Source of the DNA: Myroides odoratus
GTDB taxonomy: Bacteria > Bacteroidota > Bacteroidia > Flavobacteriales > Flavobacteriaceae
Assembly: GCF_001549985.1 (NCBI RefSeq)
Contig: NZ_LROZ01000001.1
Coordinates: forward strand, 620,001-684,000
Direction: 5' to 3'
DNA: 64,000 nucleotides
Of the stretch, positions 54,678 through 63,382 are shown piece by piece. Position 1 is the first letter of the stretch. Every line of letters starts with the position of its first letter. The notes under the pieces are model-generated. The model worked only from the letters and a program-made list of their open reading frames with translations. It searched no databases and had not been told where the DNA came from. Made by a program: the position numbers and the translations under genes.

Positions 54678-57554
54678 TTATTTTTTCACCGAAGAAGGAG
54701 GAAAGCCAAAGTGTTTTTTAAATACTTTGCTAAAATAAACTGGATCTTCAAATCCTACTGCCCATGAAGTTTCTGCTACACTTGTCCCCTCTTTTAACAA
54801 TTGAATCGCTTTTTCAAAACGAAGCGCACGTATAAAATCAGCAGGTGTTTTTCCCGTTATGGTTTTCAATTTTCGAGTAAGTTGACTCACAGACAGAAAT
54901 ACCATTTCTGCCAAGCTATTTACGCCAAACTGCACATTAGAAACGTTTTGTTGAACAGCTAATTCTAAATCGTCAATAAATTTTCTTTCTTTCTTGTTTA
55001 ATTCAGGGGTTGTCTCCTCTGACGGTACACTATTCCCTTTAAATTTTTCGCGAAGTAGTGCTTTAAATTTCAGAATATTTCTTACCCGAAGCTTTAATTC
55101 TGCCAAGGAAAAAGGCTTTGCAAGATAATCATCCGCTCCTGTTTCCAAGCCCAACAATATATCTTTCTGCTCCGCTTTTGCAGTTAATAATATAATTGGA
55201 ATATGGGAAGTTGCTATGTTATTTTTCAATATTTCGCATAATTGAAACCCATTCGTATCAGGCATCATTACATCACTAATGATTAAATCTGGTACTAATT
55301 CCTCTGCTAATTTTAGTCCTTCACTTCCATTTGCAGCTTCTACATACTGGTATTCTTTCCCAAGATTCTCAGTAATAAAATGACGTAATTCGGGTTGATC
55401 CTCCACGATAAGTACTAGTGGAAGCGCTGTGTCTTGCTGTTCTTTACGCTCAAGCGGATATTCCTCTTTTATAGGAAAAACGATATTTTGCTCAGTTAAC
55501 GCTAGGTTTGTTCTATTTTCTGTTGTTGCACTATCCATCCAAAAAGTAAAAGTACAGCCACCATCAGATGGAGATTCTACTATGATATCTCCTCCATGTA
55601 GTAGTGTGAGCTCTTTTACTAAAGCTAACCCAATACCAAAACCAGCATAAGCCCTCTTCCCGGAATCATCCACCTGATAAAATCGATCAAAGATTTTAGC
55701 TATGTCCTCTGTCTCTATTCCTTTACCTGTATCAGTAACCGTTATCAACAGTTTATCATCCTTATAATCTATTTCAACCGTTACGCTTCCTCCAGGAGGA
55801 GTATATTTAATAGCATTAGACAGTAAATTCGTAATAATTACAGTTAATGCTTCAGAAGAATAGATAAACGGATTTTCTATCAACGATACTTTTACGCGTT
55901 CGGTTTGGTTTAGTTTTAATACAATATTGTGTTGTTCTGCATAGGAATGAAAAGATTGCACTAGCATACTTGCTTCCTTCAATACATCTCCTTTTTTATA
56001 GTGAAGTTTATATTCTCCACTTTCCATTTTAGATAGATCAAGCAATTGATTAATTAAAGTAAGCAGCCTTTTTCCGTTTTGTTCTATTTTCTCAAAATGA
56101 GAAAAATCTTCTTTTCGTCCATTTTCTTTTAATACTTCAATATGGCCGTTGATTAATGTAAGGGGTGTTCTAAACTCGTGTGAAATATTAGCCAAAAATC
56201 GAGATTTAAACTGCTCCGTTTCTTTAATGGTCTCCACTTCTCTACGTTGCAATTCTAGGTTTTGTTTTTCAAATTTCAATTTTTTATTTCTCAACCTAAA
56301 AAGATAAATGGCAAAAACGACAAATAGCCCCATTACAACTAAACCTGCCAATGCAAAGTTTCGCTGTAATTTTTTAGTTTTAAGTTCCTCTTGGATTACA
56401 GCCTCTTTTTTATCATACTCGTACTCCATGGCGATCGCCAAGCTTTGCCTTTCACTGTTTTCATTCATCAAGCTATCGCGATAGACAATATATTGTTTAT
56501 AATTTTCGAATGCATCTTTATAATCCCCCAAAGTGCTATCATCCAAAGTAGCGTTGTGGTAAATATTCATTATAAGCTCTTTTCGTCCTATTGCTTTAGC
56601 AATAGATAAAGCTTTCTTATACTGTTCTTTAGCTGAGGCTGGTCGATTTAATTTAGATTCTATAATCCCTAAATTCAAGTATGTGGTTGCGATTCCACCC
56701 TTTTCATCAATTTCCTCGAATCCTTTTAAAGATTTCAAAAAACTCTCCAGAGCCTCCGTGTATTTACCTTGTCGTTGATATACAGCACCAATATTGTTAT
56801 AAACACCCGCCACTCCACGTTTATTTCCTAATTCTTTTTTTATTTCTAAAGCGGCAAAATAATTTTCTAATGCTTCGGGATACTTGCCTTGATACTCATA
56901 AATAAGTCCAATGTTATTATAACACTCTGAGATTCCTAATACATCCCCAGTTTCTTTCCATATTCTTAATGCGACTGTATAATTTTGCAGGGCTTCTTCG
57001 TGCTTACCCGTATTTCCATTAATAATACCAATACCACTATGGCACAATCCAATTCCCTTTTTATATCCTATTTTTTCAAATATTTTTAGCCCAGCATATA
57101 AGTTTTTTAGTGCTTCCGGAAAGTCTCCTTGATAATCATAAAGCGTTCCAATGTAGTAATAAGAATAGGCAACCTCTCGTTCATCTCCAATTTCTTCATA
57201 TATTTTTAAACCCACAGCGAAATTTTTCACTGCTTCAAGATCTTTTTCTTGTTTTTCGTAAAGCTTGCCTAGAACATGATATGTATTTGCTTTTCCTCTT
57301 TTAAAATCAAGCTTTTCTGATAATTTTAGTGCCTTTTGAGCATAACTAAAAGCACGATCAAATTGTTTTTCCTGAACCAAAAGACGGGCAAGTGCATTCA
57401 TTTGACTAACTGCCAAAGTATCTGTAATGGTTTTGTTAGTAAGAATATTCGTTAGGGAATCTATCTTGTTTTCTAACACCTGTTTGTCTGATTGTGAAAA
57501 AAGCGTAGAATGAATGAAGAAAAATAGGAGTAAGAAAGAAAAGCACTTGTTCAT
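54678..57554 (-). CDS. Hybrid histidine kinase / AraC-type regulator with N-terminal TPR sensor
   Basis: A 958-residue one-protein phosphorelay. A signal-like start (MNKCFSFLLLFFFIHS) leads into about seven TPR repeats (about 55-370; the pattern GDYPEALENY/GKYTEALESF recurs) predicted to lie in the periplasm. A transmembrane helix (about 395-415) and a coiled coil follow. HisKA has ANISHEFRTPLTLI, HATPase has DTGKGIETEDIAKIF and GIGLALVKEL, the receiver has LIISDVMMPDTNG, and the C-terminal AraC domain ends in SWAVGFEDPVYFSKVFKKHFG. The two-propeller sensor of HTCS regulators is replaced by TPRs, so a peptide or protein signal is likely. ATG 57554 was chosen over a longer frame for the signal peptide. 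Its targets are unknown. Confidence 0.9.
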   Translation of the reverse strand: MNKCFSFLLLFFFIHSTLFSQSDKQVLENKIDSLTNILTNKTITDTLAVSQMNALARLLVQEKQFDRAFSYAQKALKLSEKLDFKRGKANTYHVLGKLYEKQEKDLEAVKNFAVGLKIYEEIGDEREVAYSYYYIGTLYDYQGDFPEALKNLYAGLKIFEKIGYKKGIGLCHSGIGIINGNTGKHEEALQNYTVALRIWKETGDVLGISECYNNIGLIYEYQGKYPEALENYFAALEIKKELGNKRGVAGVYNNIGAVYQRQGKYTEALESFLKSLKGFEEIDEKGGIATTYLNLGIIESKLNRPASAKEQYKKALSIAKAIGRKELIMNIYHNATLDDSTLGDYKDAFENYKQYIVYRDSLMNENSERQSLAIAMEYEYDKKEAVIQEELKTKKLQRNFALAGLVVMGLFVVFAIYLFRLRNKKLKFEKQNLELQRREVETIKETEQFKSRFLANISHEFRTPLTLINGHIEVLKENGRKEDFSHFEKIEQNGKRLLTLINQLLDLSKMESGEYKLHYKKGDVLKEASMLVQSFHSYAEQHNIVLKLNQTERVKVSLIENPFIYSSEALTVIITNLLSNAIKYTPPGGSVTVEIDYKDDKLLITVTDTGKGIETEDIAKIFDRFYQVDDSGKRAYAGFGIGLALVKELTLLHGGDIIVESPSDGGCTFTFWMDSATTENRTNLALTEQNIVFPIKEEYPLERKEQQDTALPLVLIVEDQPELRHFITENLGKEYQYVEAANGSEGLKLAEELVPDLIISDVMMPDTNGFQLCEILKNNIATSHIPIILLTAKAEQKDILLGLETGADDYLAKPFSLAELKLRVRNILKFKALLREKFKGNSVPSEETTPELNKKERKFIDDLELAVQQNVSNVQFGVNSLAEMVFLSVSQLTRKLKTITGKTPADFIRALRFEKAIQLLKEGTSVAETSWAVGFEDPVYFSKVFKKHFGFPPSSVKK

Positions 57555-58186
57555 TAGGCGAATTTTAAAATGCGCGAAATTAACAAAACAAATTTTTAAA
57601 AAAAAACTTATCAAATAAATTATACACAATAAAAACCACATAAGACCATACAATATATGATAAAATTAAAAACAACTTCATTATTTATCTTTCGCTTTAG
57701 AATACCATGTACGTTTTAATGCAGTATGACATCCCCGTTTTACATCAATAGTATCTCTCTATTTCTTACTCACCGAAGCTGTCCTTCATACGATAAAATT
57801 CTGTATCAAGAGAAAACACATTTTAAGAAAGACTTGGAAGAATGCTCCAAAAAGAGAAAAACGTACAACTTTATAGCTTCAAACAATCAGCATCACTTCA
57901 TTCTAAAAAGAAGGTAACAGCAACTAAAACCTAGTACATCTTCTGATTTAAAAAAAGAAAACACTCCTTTACTTCAATCAATATAACAACCTAACAATCA
58001 ACTACTTAATCTATTTATGCATTATTTTTCAACTATTTTATGCGCAAAAAACGCCAAGTTTTTGCTTCATTTTCACCTAGAAGAATAATTAACACGGCTA
58101 TACATTTGTAGCAAATTTCCAAACAGAGAATGGATTTAATATCGACTTACTCAACTATTAATAAATAACTAAAAATTCAAAACAAA
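57555..58186. other. 632-bp AT-rich intergenic region without a credible gene
   Basis: This region separates the hybrid kinase from the divergent lipoprotein. It contains a -7 match at 58103-58110 and an unconvincing 63-codon frame at 57726-57917. No terminator, repeat or tRNA was seen. Confidence 0.6.
58103..58110 (+). promoter_or_regulatory. -7 element TACATTTG before the 135-aa lipoprotein
   Basis: TACATTTG fits TAnnTTTG and implies a leader of about 70 nt before ATG 58187. No -33 TTG seen. Confidence 0.45.
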
Positions 58187-58594
58187 ATGGTTAAAAAACC
58201 CTACTTATTTGGATCGTTACTTGTTTTATCACTTATGCTTAATTCTTGTGGAGGGACGCAACCTTATGCAACAGGAGTTAACTCACAAACACAGCGTGTA
58301 GATTCAAAATTAAAAAGAAGTGATTATACGATGATGGATCAGCAATACCAAGGTGTTGTAGTTAACACGAAAAAACTCAAGAAATACAATGTAGATCAAC
58401 TTAAAGAGCTTGCTTTTATGGAAGCAGAAAAAGCAGCGATAAAAGCGGGGGCAGACGGTGTGCTAAATCCAGTTTATATGGTAGATCAAAAAGGAAAAAA
58501 ATTTTATGTTACAGCTCGTGTTAAGGCTTATAAGTTAAAAAGTGACAACGAATATCTTGACATGGAGAACAATTTAAAACACAATCCAAATTGA
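58187..58594 (+). CDS. Putative lipoprotein with a C-terminal alpha/beta domain
   Basis: A 135-residue lipoprotein: signal peptide with lipobox LMLNSCGGTQ (cysteine 21), linker to about 45, then a compact domain. The helix LKELAFMEAEKAAIKAGADGV and the strands LNPVYMV and KKFYVTARVKAYKL resemble the small YbjQ-like or heavy-metal-binding-like beta-alpha-beta folds, an uncertain likeness. The sequence ends in a hydrophilic tail. No function assigned. Confidence 0.7.
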   Translation: MVKKPYLFGSLLVLSLMLNSCGGTQPYATGVNSQTQRVDSKLKRSDYTMMDQQYQGVVVNTKKLKKYNVDQLKELAFMEAEKAAIKAGADGVLNPVYMVDQKGKKFYVTARVKAYKLKSDNEYLDMENNLKHNPN

Positions 58595-58722
58595 TAATCC
58601 TAGTAAAAATAAATGCTCAAAAAGTAAAATCCTACCTATATATTATATCAAAAAACGCAACTGTAATTTAGGATATTCAAATTACAATAGCTCTAAATTT
58701 AATTAAAACACTTATATACCAA

Positions 58723-58983
58723 ATGATGAAACAAATTCTAAAAATTTCGATTGTAGCTACTTTATTTATGTTTATGTCTTGTAGTAGTGATGATAGTGGA
58801 AGTGGAAGCTGCGATGAAGCTGCACTTACTAAAGCATACGAAACTGCTTATAACAAGTATAATGAAGATCAATCTGACGCTAACTGTTTAGCTATTGTTA
58901 AAGTGATTAAGCAAGCATTAGACAACAAATGCATTGACCAAGAAGAAGCTGATACTTACGGACTAGGCTTACCTTGTTATTAA
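58723..58983 (+). CDS. Small Cys-rich surface-type lipoprotein
   Basis: An 86-residue protein. The signal MMKQILKISIVATLFMFMSC ends at the lipobox cysteine 20, followed by SSDDSGSGS, whose acidic pair at positions +3/+4 resembles the lipoprotein export signal that sends flavobacterial lipoproteins to the cell surface. The mature part is helical, with four cysteines (SCDEA, ANCLAIV, NKCIDQ, PCY) that could form two disulfides. I recall similar small flavobacterial lipoproteins with an NC...CG pattern, function unknown. The second ATG (58726) is an equal start. A terminator lies about 170 bp downstream. Confidence 0.7.
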   Translation: MMKQILKISIVATLFMFMSCSSDDSGSGSCDEAALTKAYETAYNKYNEDQSDANCLAIVKVIKQALDNKCIDQEEADTYGLGLPCY

Positions 58984-59308
58984 AAACTAAGTGTGATTCA
59001 AAAAAGTCTTCTATTGCAACTAAATTAAACAATGAAGTACATGTAATACTAGTATTGCATTAGAAGAAGAATCTCATTTTACTTGAAGTATAGAGCCTTA
59101 CTAACGCTTCACTTTACTTCGATATTTAAGTTATTTACCATAACGAATATCACGAAAAACCGCCATTAATTGGCGGTTTTTTTATTTAAAAATGGATTTA
59201 GCTACAACCTATTTTTTCTTCTGGATCCGCACAAACAATTAGATATAACAGTTAGGAATTGCTTTAAAAAGAATATCTTTTTTAGATCCTATTTCTTCTT
59301 CATTACTG
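58984..59308. other. 325-bp intergenic region holding only a terminator
   Basis: Between the small lipoprotein and the convergent DUF6265 gene. Apart from the hairpin at 59155-59183, no gene, promoter or repeat was seen. An 84-codon frame at 59170-59424 runs into the DUF6265 gene and was rejected. Confidence 0.6.
59155..59183. terminator. Bidirectional terminator between lipoprotein genes
   Basis: AAAACCGCCA and TGGCGGTTTT with loop TTAAT and a T run (59176-59183). Confidence 0.88.
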
Positions 59309-59803
59309 CTACTCTTTCACAAATACAAAATCAATCACCATATCCTTATTTGAAACTTTTGCTTTTAGTTGATCTCCTTCCAAATGATAGGCAATATGCG
59401 TTGGGAAATCGTGTGCTTCATTGACGCAAAGCAACGTGTTTTCTTTTAATTCTGAGACTTTGAATTCGACTGTATCGGCTTCATCTGAGGTTTTCACAAA
59501 CAAACTCCACTGCCCATTTACTTGTTCTACTTTCATATACTCCTTACTCAACGTATCGCCTTGGGCAAGTGTATATCCGATTCCATCATACTGAGAAGCA
59601 CTTGTTTTTTTCCAAGTTTCAAACGTGGAACGACCTGCTTCATCATTGGTTCTTTTCCAATTTCCCAAAAGCCAGTCTAAATTCGCCGTTTGGGTTGCTT
59701 CTGTTTGCGCTTGCGGTACCACAGCATCTGATTGAGGCGTTTTACCGTCTTTGCATGAGGCAAATACAACGGCCATAATCGCTAGTACTATCCCTTTTTT
59801 CAT
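59309..59803 (-). CDS. DUF6265 family lipoprotein
   Basis: A 164-residue lipoprotein with signal MKKGIVLAIMAVVFASC (cysteine 17) and a Gln/Thr-rich linker. The mature domain opens with LDWLLGNWKR and contains STFETWKK and QYDGIGYTLAQGDT, the typical beginning of the DUF6265 calycin-like beta-barrel. The later strand HDFPTHIAYHLEGDQL also fits. The family has no established function. It is convergent with the plus-strand lipoproteins. Confidence 0.85.
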   Translation of the reverse strand: MKKGIVLAIMAVVFASCKDGKTPQSDAVVPQAQTEATQTANLDWLLGNWKRTNDEAGRSTFETWKKTSASQYDGIGYTLAQGDTLSKEYMKVEQVNGQWSLFVKTSDEADTVEFKVSELKENTLLCVNEAHDFPTHIAYHLEGDQLKAKVSNKDMVIDFVFVKE

Positions 59804-59937
59804 CGTTACTATTTTTATAGTTATTTTGAGTTATCTATTAAAGGTAATCAATTCTATAACATCTTATAAAAAAGTGATTCCCTATTTTTTCCTCCTAAAC
59901 TTTCCCTAAAAAGGAAGGAAGATGACCCAAAACTAAA

Positions 59938-59945
59938 TATATTTG
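59938..59945 (+). promoter_or_regulatory. -7 element TATATTTG directly before the 138-aa ORF
   Basis: TATATTTG fits TAnnTTTG but ends only 8 bp before ATG 59954, so transcription would start nearly at the start codon. Confidence 0.45.
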
Positions 59946-59953
59946 TTTCATTC

Positions 59954-60370
59954 ATGACGAAGTACAATCGACATATCGCCCAATTTTTGTGTCTCCTATT
60001 TGTTTTTTTAGGTGTAGAAAAAATCAATTTCTTCACTCAACAAAATTGTGAGGACAAGCTTTTTTTCTGTCCGATTGCGAATATGTATGTATACCAATTG
60101 GGAGCTTCTCCTTCAGAAGATACTGGAAAAGCAACCAAGAGCAAAAGCTGTAAGGCGACCAACATCAGCTGTGAAACGTTTTTTATTGCACAGGTATTGG
60201 AACAACCGCAAACAAAAGATCGCCTTCGCTTTACAGACAAACTGTACTTCTACCAACCTGTCATCCATTCGAATCCATATATAACACTAGTAGATCCACC
60301 TCCTAATGTTTCAGTCCTATACAACAAGAGCTCCCAAAAGGAGCTCTTGTTTGTTTTTGGTCTTGTTTAG
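59954..60370 (+). CDS. Putative secreted protein of unknown function
   Basis: A 138-residue ORF. The N-terminus has a basic start and a hydrophobic stretch (QFLCLLFVFLGVEKI) that could be a signal or anchor. Four later cysteines (NCED, FFCPI, KSCKA, ISCET) suggest disulfides. The end of the conserved-looking part, FYQPVIHSNPYITLVDPPPN, resembles the short C-termini of small Bacteroidota envelope proteins that end in a Pro-rich motif. A strong terminator hairpin is embedded in the last 16 codons, so the gene may really end near 60320 in other strains or give a stop-less mRNA. No function assigned. Confidence 0.5.
   Translation: MTKYNRHIAQFLCLLFVFLGVEKINFFTQQNCEDKLFFCPIANMYVYQLGASPSEDTGKATKSKSCKATNISCETFFIAQVLEQPQTKDRLRFTDKLYFYQPVIHSNPYITLVDPPPNVSVLYNKSSQKELLFVFGLV
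60323..60358 (+). terminator. Terminator hairpin inside the 3' end of the 138-aa ORF
   Basis: AACAAGAGCTCC (60323-60334) and GGAGCTCTTGTT (60340-60351) form a perfect 12-bp stem with loop CAAAA and TGTTTTT behind it. The in-frame stop is 60368-60370, beyond the hairpin. Confidence 0.75.
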
Positions 60371-60384
60371 CCTGTATCAAACAC

Positions 60385-60414
60385 AAAAGGCCACTCGATC
60401 CGAGTGGCCTTTTT
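60385..60414. terminator. Bidirectional terminator after the 138-aa ORF and the OmpA-like gene
   Basis: AAAAGGCCACTCG and CGAGTGGCCTTTT with loop ATC and T run. Confidence 0.9.
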
Positions 60415-60450
60415 AGGAATTAAAATAATGTGTCTATAGCAGTACTAATT

Positions 60451-62424
60451 TTACATTTTTACAATGATAAACTCACTTCTTCTGTTTTCTTGATGCTGTT
60501 CTTGTGAACATGGAACACCATTTTTACATCCATTGATTAATTGGCTTTCTCCATAACCTCTTCCTGAGATTCTCGCTGGATCAATGCCTTGTTTAATCAT
60601 CCATTGCATCGTTGATTTTGCTCTACGGTCTGACAACTTCATATTATAAGCATCATTTCCACGGCTATCAGTATGCGAACGAACGTCAATCTTGATGTTT
60701 GGATACATTTTTAATACCTCAACAACTTGTGCTAATTCTACTGCTGCATCAGGTCGGATGGTTGCTTTATCAAAATCAAAATAAATCGGTTGTAATTTCA
60801 ATTTCTTGAATAAATCATCATCTTCCGTGATCGTTTCTTGGAGTGGTTCTAATCCAATTTCCACTTGCTCGACTGCATTTAATTCGTACCCCATTGTCTG
60901 CGCAATTTCTTTGGTTTGGAATCCTGCAGCTTCTGCTTTTAAACGATATTTTTTACCACAATCTAAGTCGGTTAAATTAAACTTCCCTTGATCATCTGCG
61001 TGAATACTATCCAACACCGTGTAAGTAGCATCATATAGAGTGATTTTAGCATGCGCTAACGATTCTCTTGTAGAAGCATTAAACACCCAACCAGCAATAC
61101 TTTGTTTGCAAATAATTTCTTTCTTCTCTTGAACGAAGTAAATGTCATCTCCTCCCATTCCACCAGCTCGATTGGAGCTAACGAATCCCTTTTTGGTTTT
61201 AGGATCAAAGTAGTACCCAAAATCATCGGCAGGACTATTCATTGGCTCTCCAATATTTGTAACGGTTCCAAAAGATCCATCTACATTCATTTTCGCCATG
61301 AAGATGTCCAATCCACCTAATCCAGGTCTACCATCGGTTGAGAAATAGAGCATAAAATCACTTGAAATAAACGGAAAAGTTTCACGTCCTTCGGTGTTAA
61401 TTTGCTTTCCTACATTTTCCACTTTCGCAAAGCTTCCATCTTCTTGTATGGCTACACGAAATAAATCACTTTGCCCGATAGACCCACTGCGATCTGAAAC
61501 GAAATACAACCATTTATCATCTGGCGTTAACGCAGGGTGTGCGTTATTTGCTTTAGCATCATTAATTGTCAATGCTACAGGTTTGCTCCAAGTTCCATCT
61601 TCTTGTAACGTGGATTTGAACAATTGCAATAGGGCATTTTTAAATCGATTCTGTTGGATTTCATCTTTGGTTGCACTTGCATTTTGAGTAAAGTACATCG
61701 TTTTGCCATCCTTGGTAAAAACAGCCGTTGATTGGTTGATGTCTTTTCCATCTCCATTGAAGAAGGTATGGGGTTCATCAAATGTTCCATCCTGTTTTAT
61801 TTTTGAAGCATATAAACTGGTATAGGCTTCATTCGTCCATTTGTGTACTTTATTACCCGAAACATCTTTGGATGCTCGTGCAGACGTATAAATCAGTTGA
61901 TCTTTAAAAATCGCTGCTCCATAGTCTGAATATTCACTGTTTATTTGCAAAGCTTCTACTTCATAGCGGTTTGAACGTTTCTCAATATCCGTTCTGTAAT
62001 GATCCTTGTTTGCTTCAAACAATTGAGCGCGAGAATCCGTTTGTTCCAAAGTCGTAAACTTTGTCATATAGGCATCTGCTTCTTCATATTGCTGCATCGC
62101 ACGCAAGGTTTGTGCATAACGATAGTAATATTCCGAATCAATAGAGGCTTGATTCTCTTTCGCGAATTGAAATAGTTCTTGATACCATTTATGCGCCTCT
62201 GTCAGCTTGCCATTAAAATAGTAGGCATCTCCTAGTTTTTGCAGCGTGTTTACGCTTTTAAATCCCTTTTCGACTGCCTTTTCATAGATCTCAATAGCAT
62301 TGATATACTCGTACTTTTCAAATTTTTGATCTGCTTTATTTTCACGTCTTTCTTGTGTCCATCCTATTGATGTTGTCAACGCGATTGAAGATAAAACTAG
62401 TAATTTAACTAATCTCTTTTGCAT
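60451..62424 (-). CDS. OmpA-family protein with TPR, beta-propeller (PD40) and regulatory domains
   Basis: A 657-residue outer-membrane-associated protein with signal peptide MQKRLVKLLVLSSIALTTSIGW. TPR-like helices (about 30-150) are followed by WD40-like PD40 repeats (about 190-430; KTMYFTQNAS, KWLYFVSDRSGSIGQSDLF, MLYFSTDGRPGLGGLDIF, KGFVSSNRAGGMGGDDIYF), a carboxypeptidase-regulatory-like domain (about 440-520), and a C-terminal OmpA peptidoglycan-binding domain (YFDFDKATIRPDA, SHTDSRGNDAYNMKLSDRRA). The order is like PorE-type components of T9SS/gliding systems. It is the last gene of a cargo-SprF-OmpA triad. Confidence 0.92.
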   Translation of the reverse strand: MQKRLVKLLVLSSIALTTSIGWTQERRENKADQKFEKYEYINAIEIYEKAVEKGFKSVNTLQKLGDAYYFNGKLTEAHKWYQELFQFAKENQASIDSEYYYRYAQTLRAMQQYEEADAYMTKFTTLEQTDSRAQLFEANKDHYRTDIEKRSNRYEVEALQINSEYSDYGAAIFKDQLIYTSARASKDVSGNKVHKWTNEAYTSLYASKIKQDGTFDEPHTFFNGDGKDINQSTAVFTKDGKTMYFTQNASATKDEIQQNRFKNALLQLFKSTLQEDGTWSKPVALTINDAKANNAHPALTPDDKWLYFVSDRSGSIGQSDLFRVAIQEDGSFAKVENVGKQINTEGRETFPFISSDFMLYFSTDGRPGLGGLDIFMAKMNVDGSFGTVTNIGEPMNSPADDFGYYFDPKTKKGFVSSNRAGGMGGDDIYFVQEKKEIICKQSIAGWVFNASTRESLAHAKITLYDATYTVLDSIHADDQGKFNLTDLDCGKKYRLKAEAAGFQTKEIAQTMGYELNAVEQVEIGLEPLQETITEDDDLFKKLKLQPIYFDFDKATIRPDAAVELAQVVEVLKMYPNIKIDVRSHTDSRGNDAYNMKLSDRRAKSTMQWMIKQGIDPARISGRGYGESQLINGCKNGVPCSQEQHQENRRSEFIIVKM

Positions 62425-62441
62425 AATTTATCATCTTTAGG

Positions 62442-63374
62442 TTAGAAGAAACGCGGCGATGTTTTTCTCGTATATCGATTAAAGATATCGGCACGCAAGA
62501 AAAACTCATGTGATCCGCTGTTGTAATGTCTTAATTTGGAAGTATCTGCATCATATGAATACCCTACAAATAGGGTTTCATTGATTTGAAATCCAACCAA
62601 TCCACTAACAGCAGCATCCCAACGATAGGCAACTCCCGCAGTTAACTTCTCAAAAATCAAGAAATTTGCTGTTAAGTCAATCTGTAAAGGTGCACCTTGT
62701 ACCGTTTTCATTAAGAATGCAGGTTTGAATTTTAAATCTGGATTGATATCAAATACATATCCCCCGATTAAATACAACTGCATACGTTGTTTCATTGTTG
62801 TTACTTCGTTATCATCATAACGGTGTGTTTCTAAAAAGCTAGGCACTGATACCCCTAAATACGATCGATCAGAATAAAGATATACCCCCGCACCAATATT
62901 AGGTGTAAACTTATTGGTGATATTTTCTTGGATATTGATATCTGAAGGATCAAAAGGATGTCCTTTTGCATAATCCACATTCAAAAGATCCGCAGAGGCT
63001 TTTAATCCGAAAGCCAATTGATAGGTATAGTTCAGTTTTATTTTGTAGGAGAAGTCAATAGCAATATTGTTTTCGTCCATAATACCAATCTTATCATTGA
63101 CAAAAGAGAGTCCCAATCCTACATTAGAATCACTAATAGGCGTACTTACCGAAAAACTCGCTGTTTTTGGAGCTCCATCTAATCCTACCCATTGTGTTCT
63201 ATAATTTCCAAATACACTTAATACTTCTCTTGTACCAGCATACGCAGGGTTATAAACCGAAGTGTTATACATGTATTGTGCAAACTGAGGTTCCTGTTGT
63301 GCGAAACCTTGTTGAGCAGCACTTATCAATACTAAGGCTGTTCCAACTTTTTTGAGTTTGTTTAAAAAATTCAT
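62442..63374 (-). CDS. PorP/SprF family type IX secretion outer-membrane protein
   Basis: A 310-residue protein with signal peptide (about 1-25) and the family hallmark directly after it: PQFAQYMYNTSVYNPAYAG, with the later FGNYRTQWVGLDGAPKT. The rest is a membrane beta-barrel (strands such as FLIFEKLTAGVAYRW and VGYSYDADTSKL), with an FLRADIF-type end. SprF of Flavobacterium johnsoniae is needed for secretion of the adhesin SprB; this paralogue probably serves the type B cargo encoded 8 bp upstream. Confidence 0.93.
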   Translation of the reverse strand: MNFLNKLKKVGTALVLISAAQQGFAQQEPQFAQYMYNTSVYNPAYAGTREVLSVFGNYRTQWVGLDGAPKTASFSVSTPISDSNVGLGLSFVNDKIGIMDENNIAIDFSYKIKLNYTYQLAFGLKASADLLNVDYAKGHPFDPSDINIQENITNKFTPNIGAGVYLYSDRSYLGVSVPSFLETHRYDDNEVTTMKQRMQLYLIGGYVFDINPDLKFKPAFLMKTVQGAPLQIDLTANFLIFEKLTAGVAYRWDAAVSGLVGFQINETLFVGYSYDADTSKLRHYNSGSHEFFLRADIFNRYTRKTSPRFF

Positions 63375-63382
63375 CCTTACTA

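Noticed and set aside
57726..57917. 63-codon frame in the 632-bp gap
   Set aside because: No promoter, signal peptide or domain; biased, non-coding-like composition.
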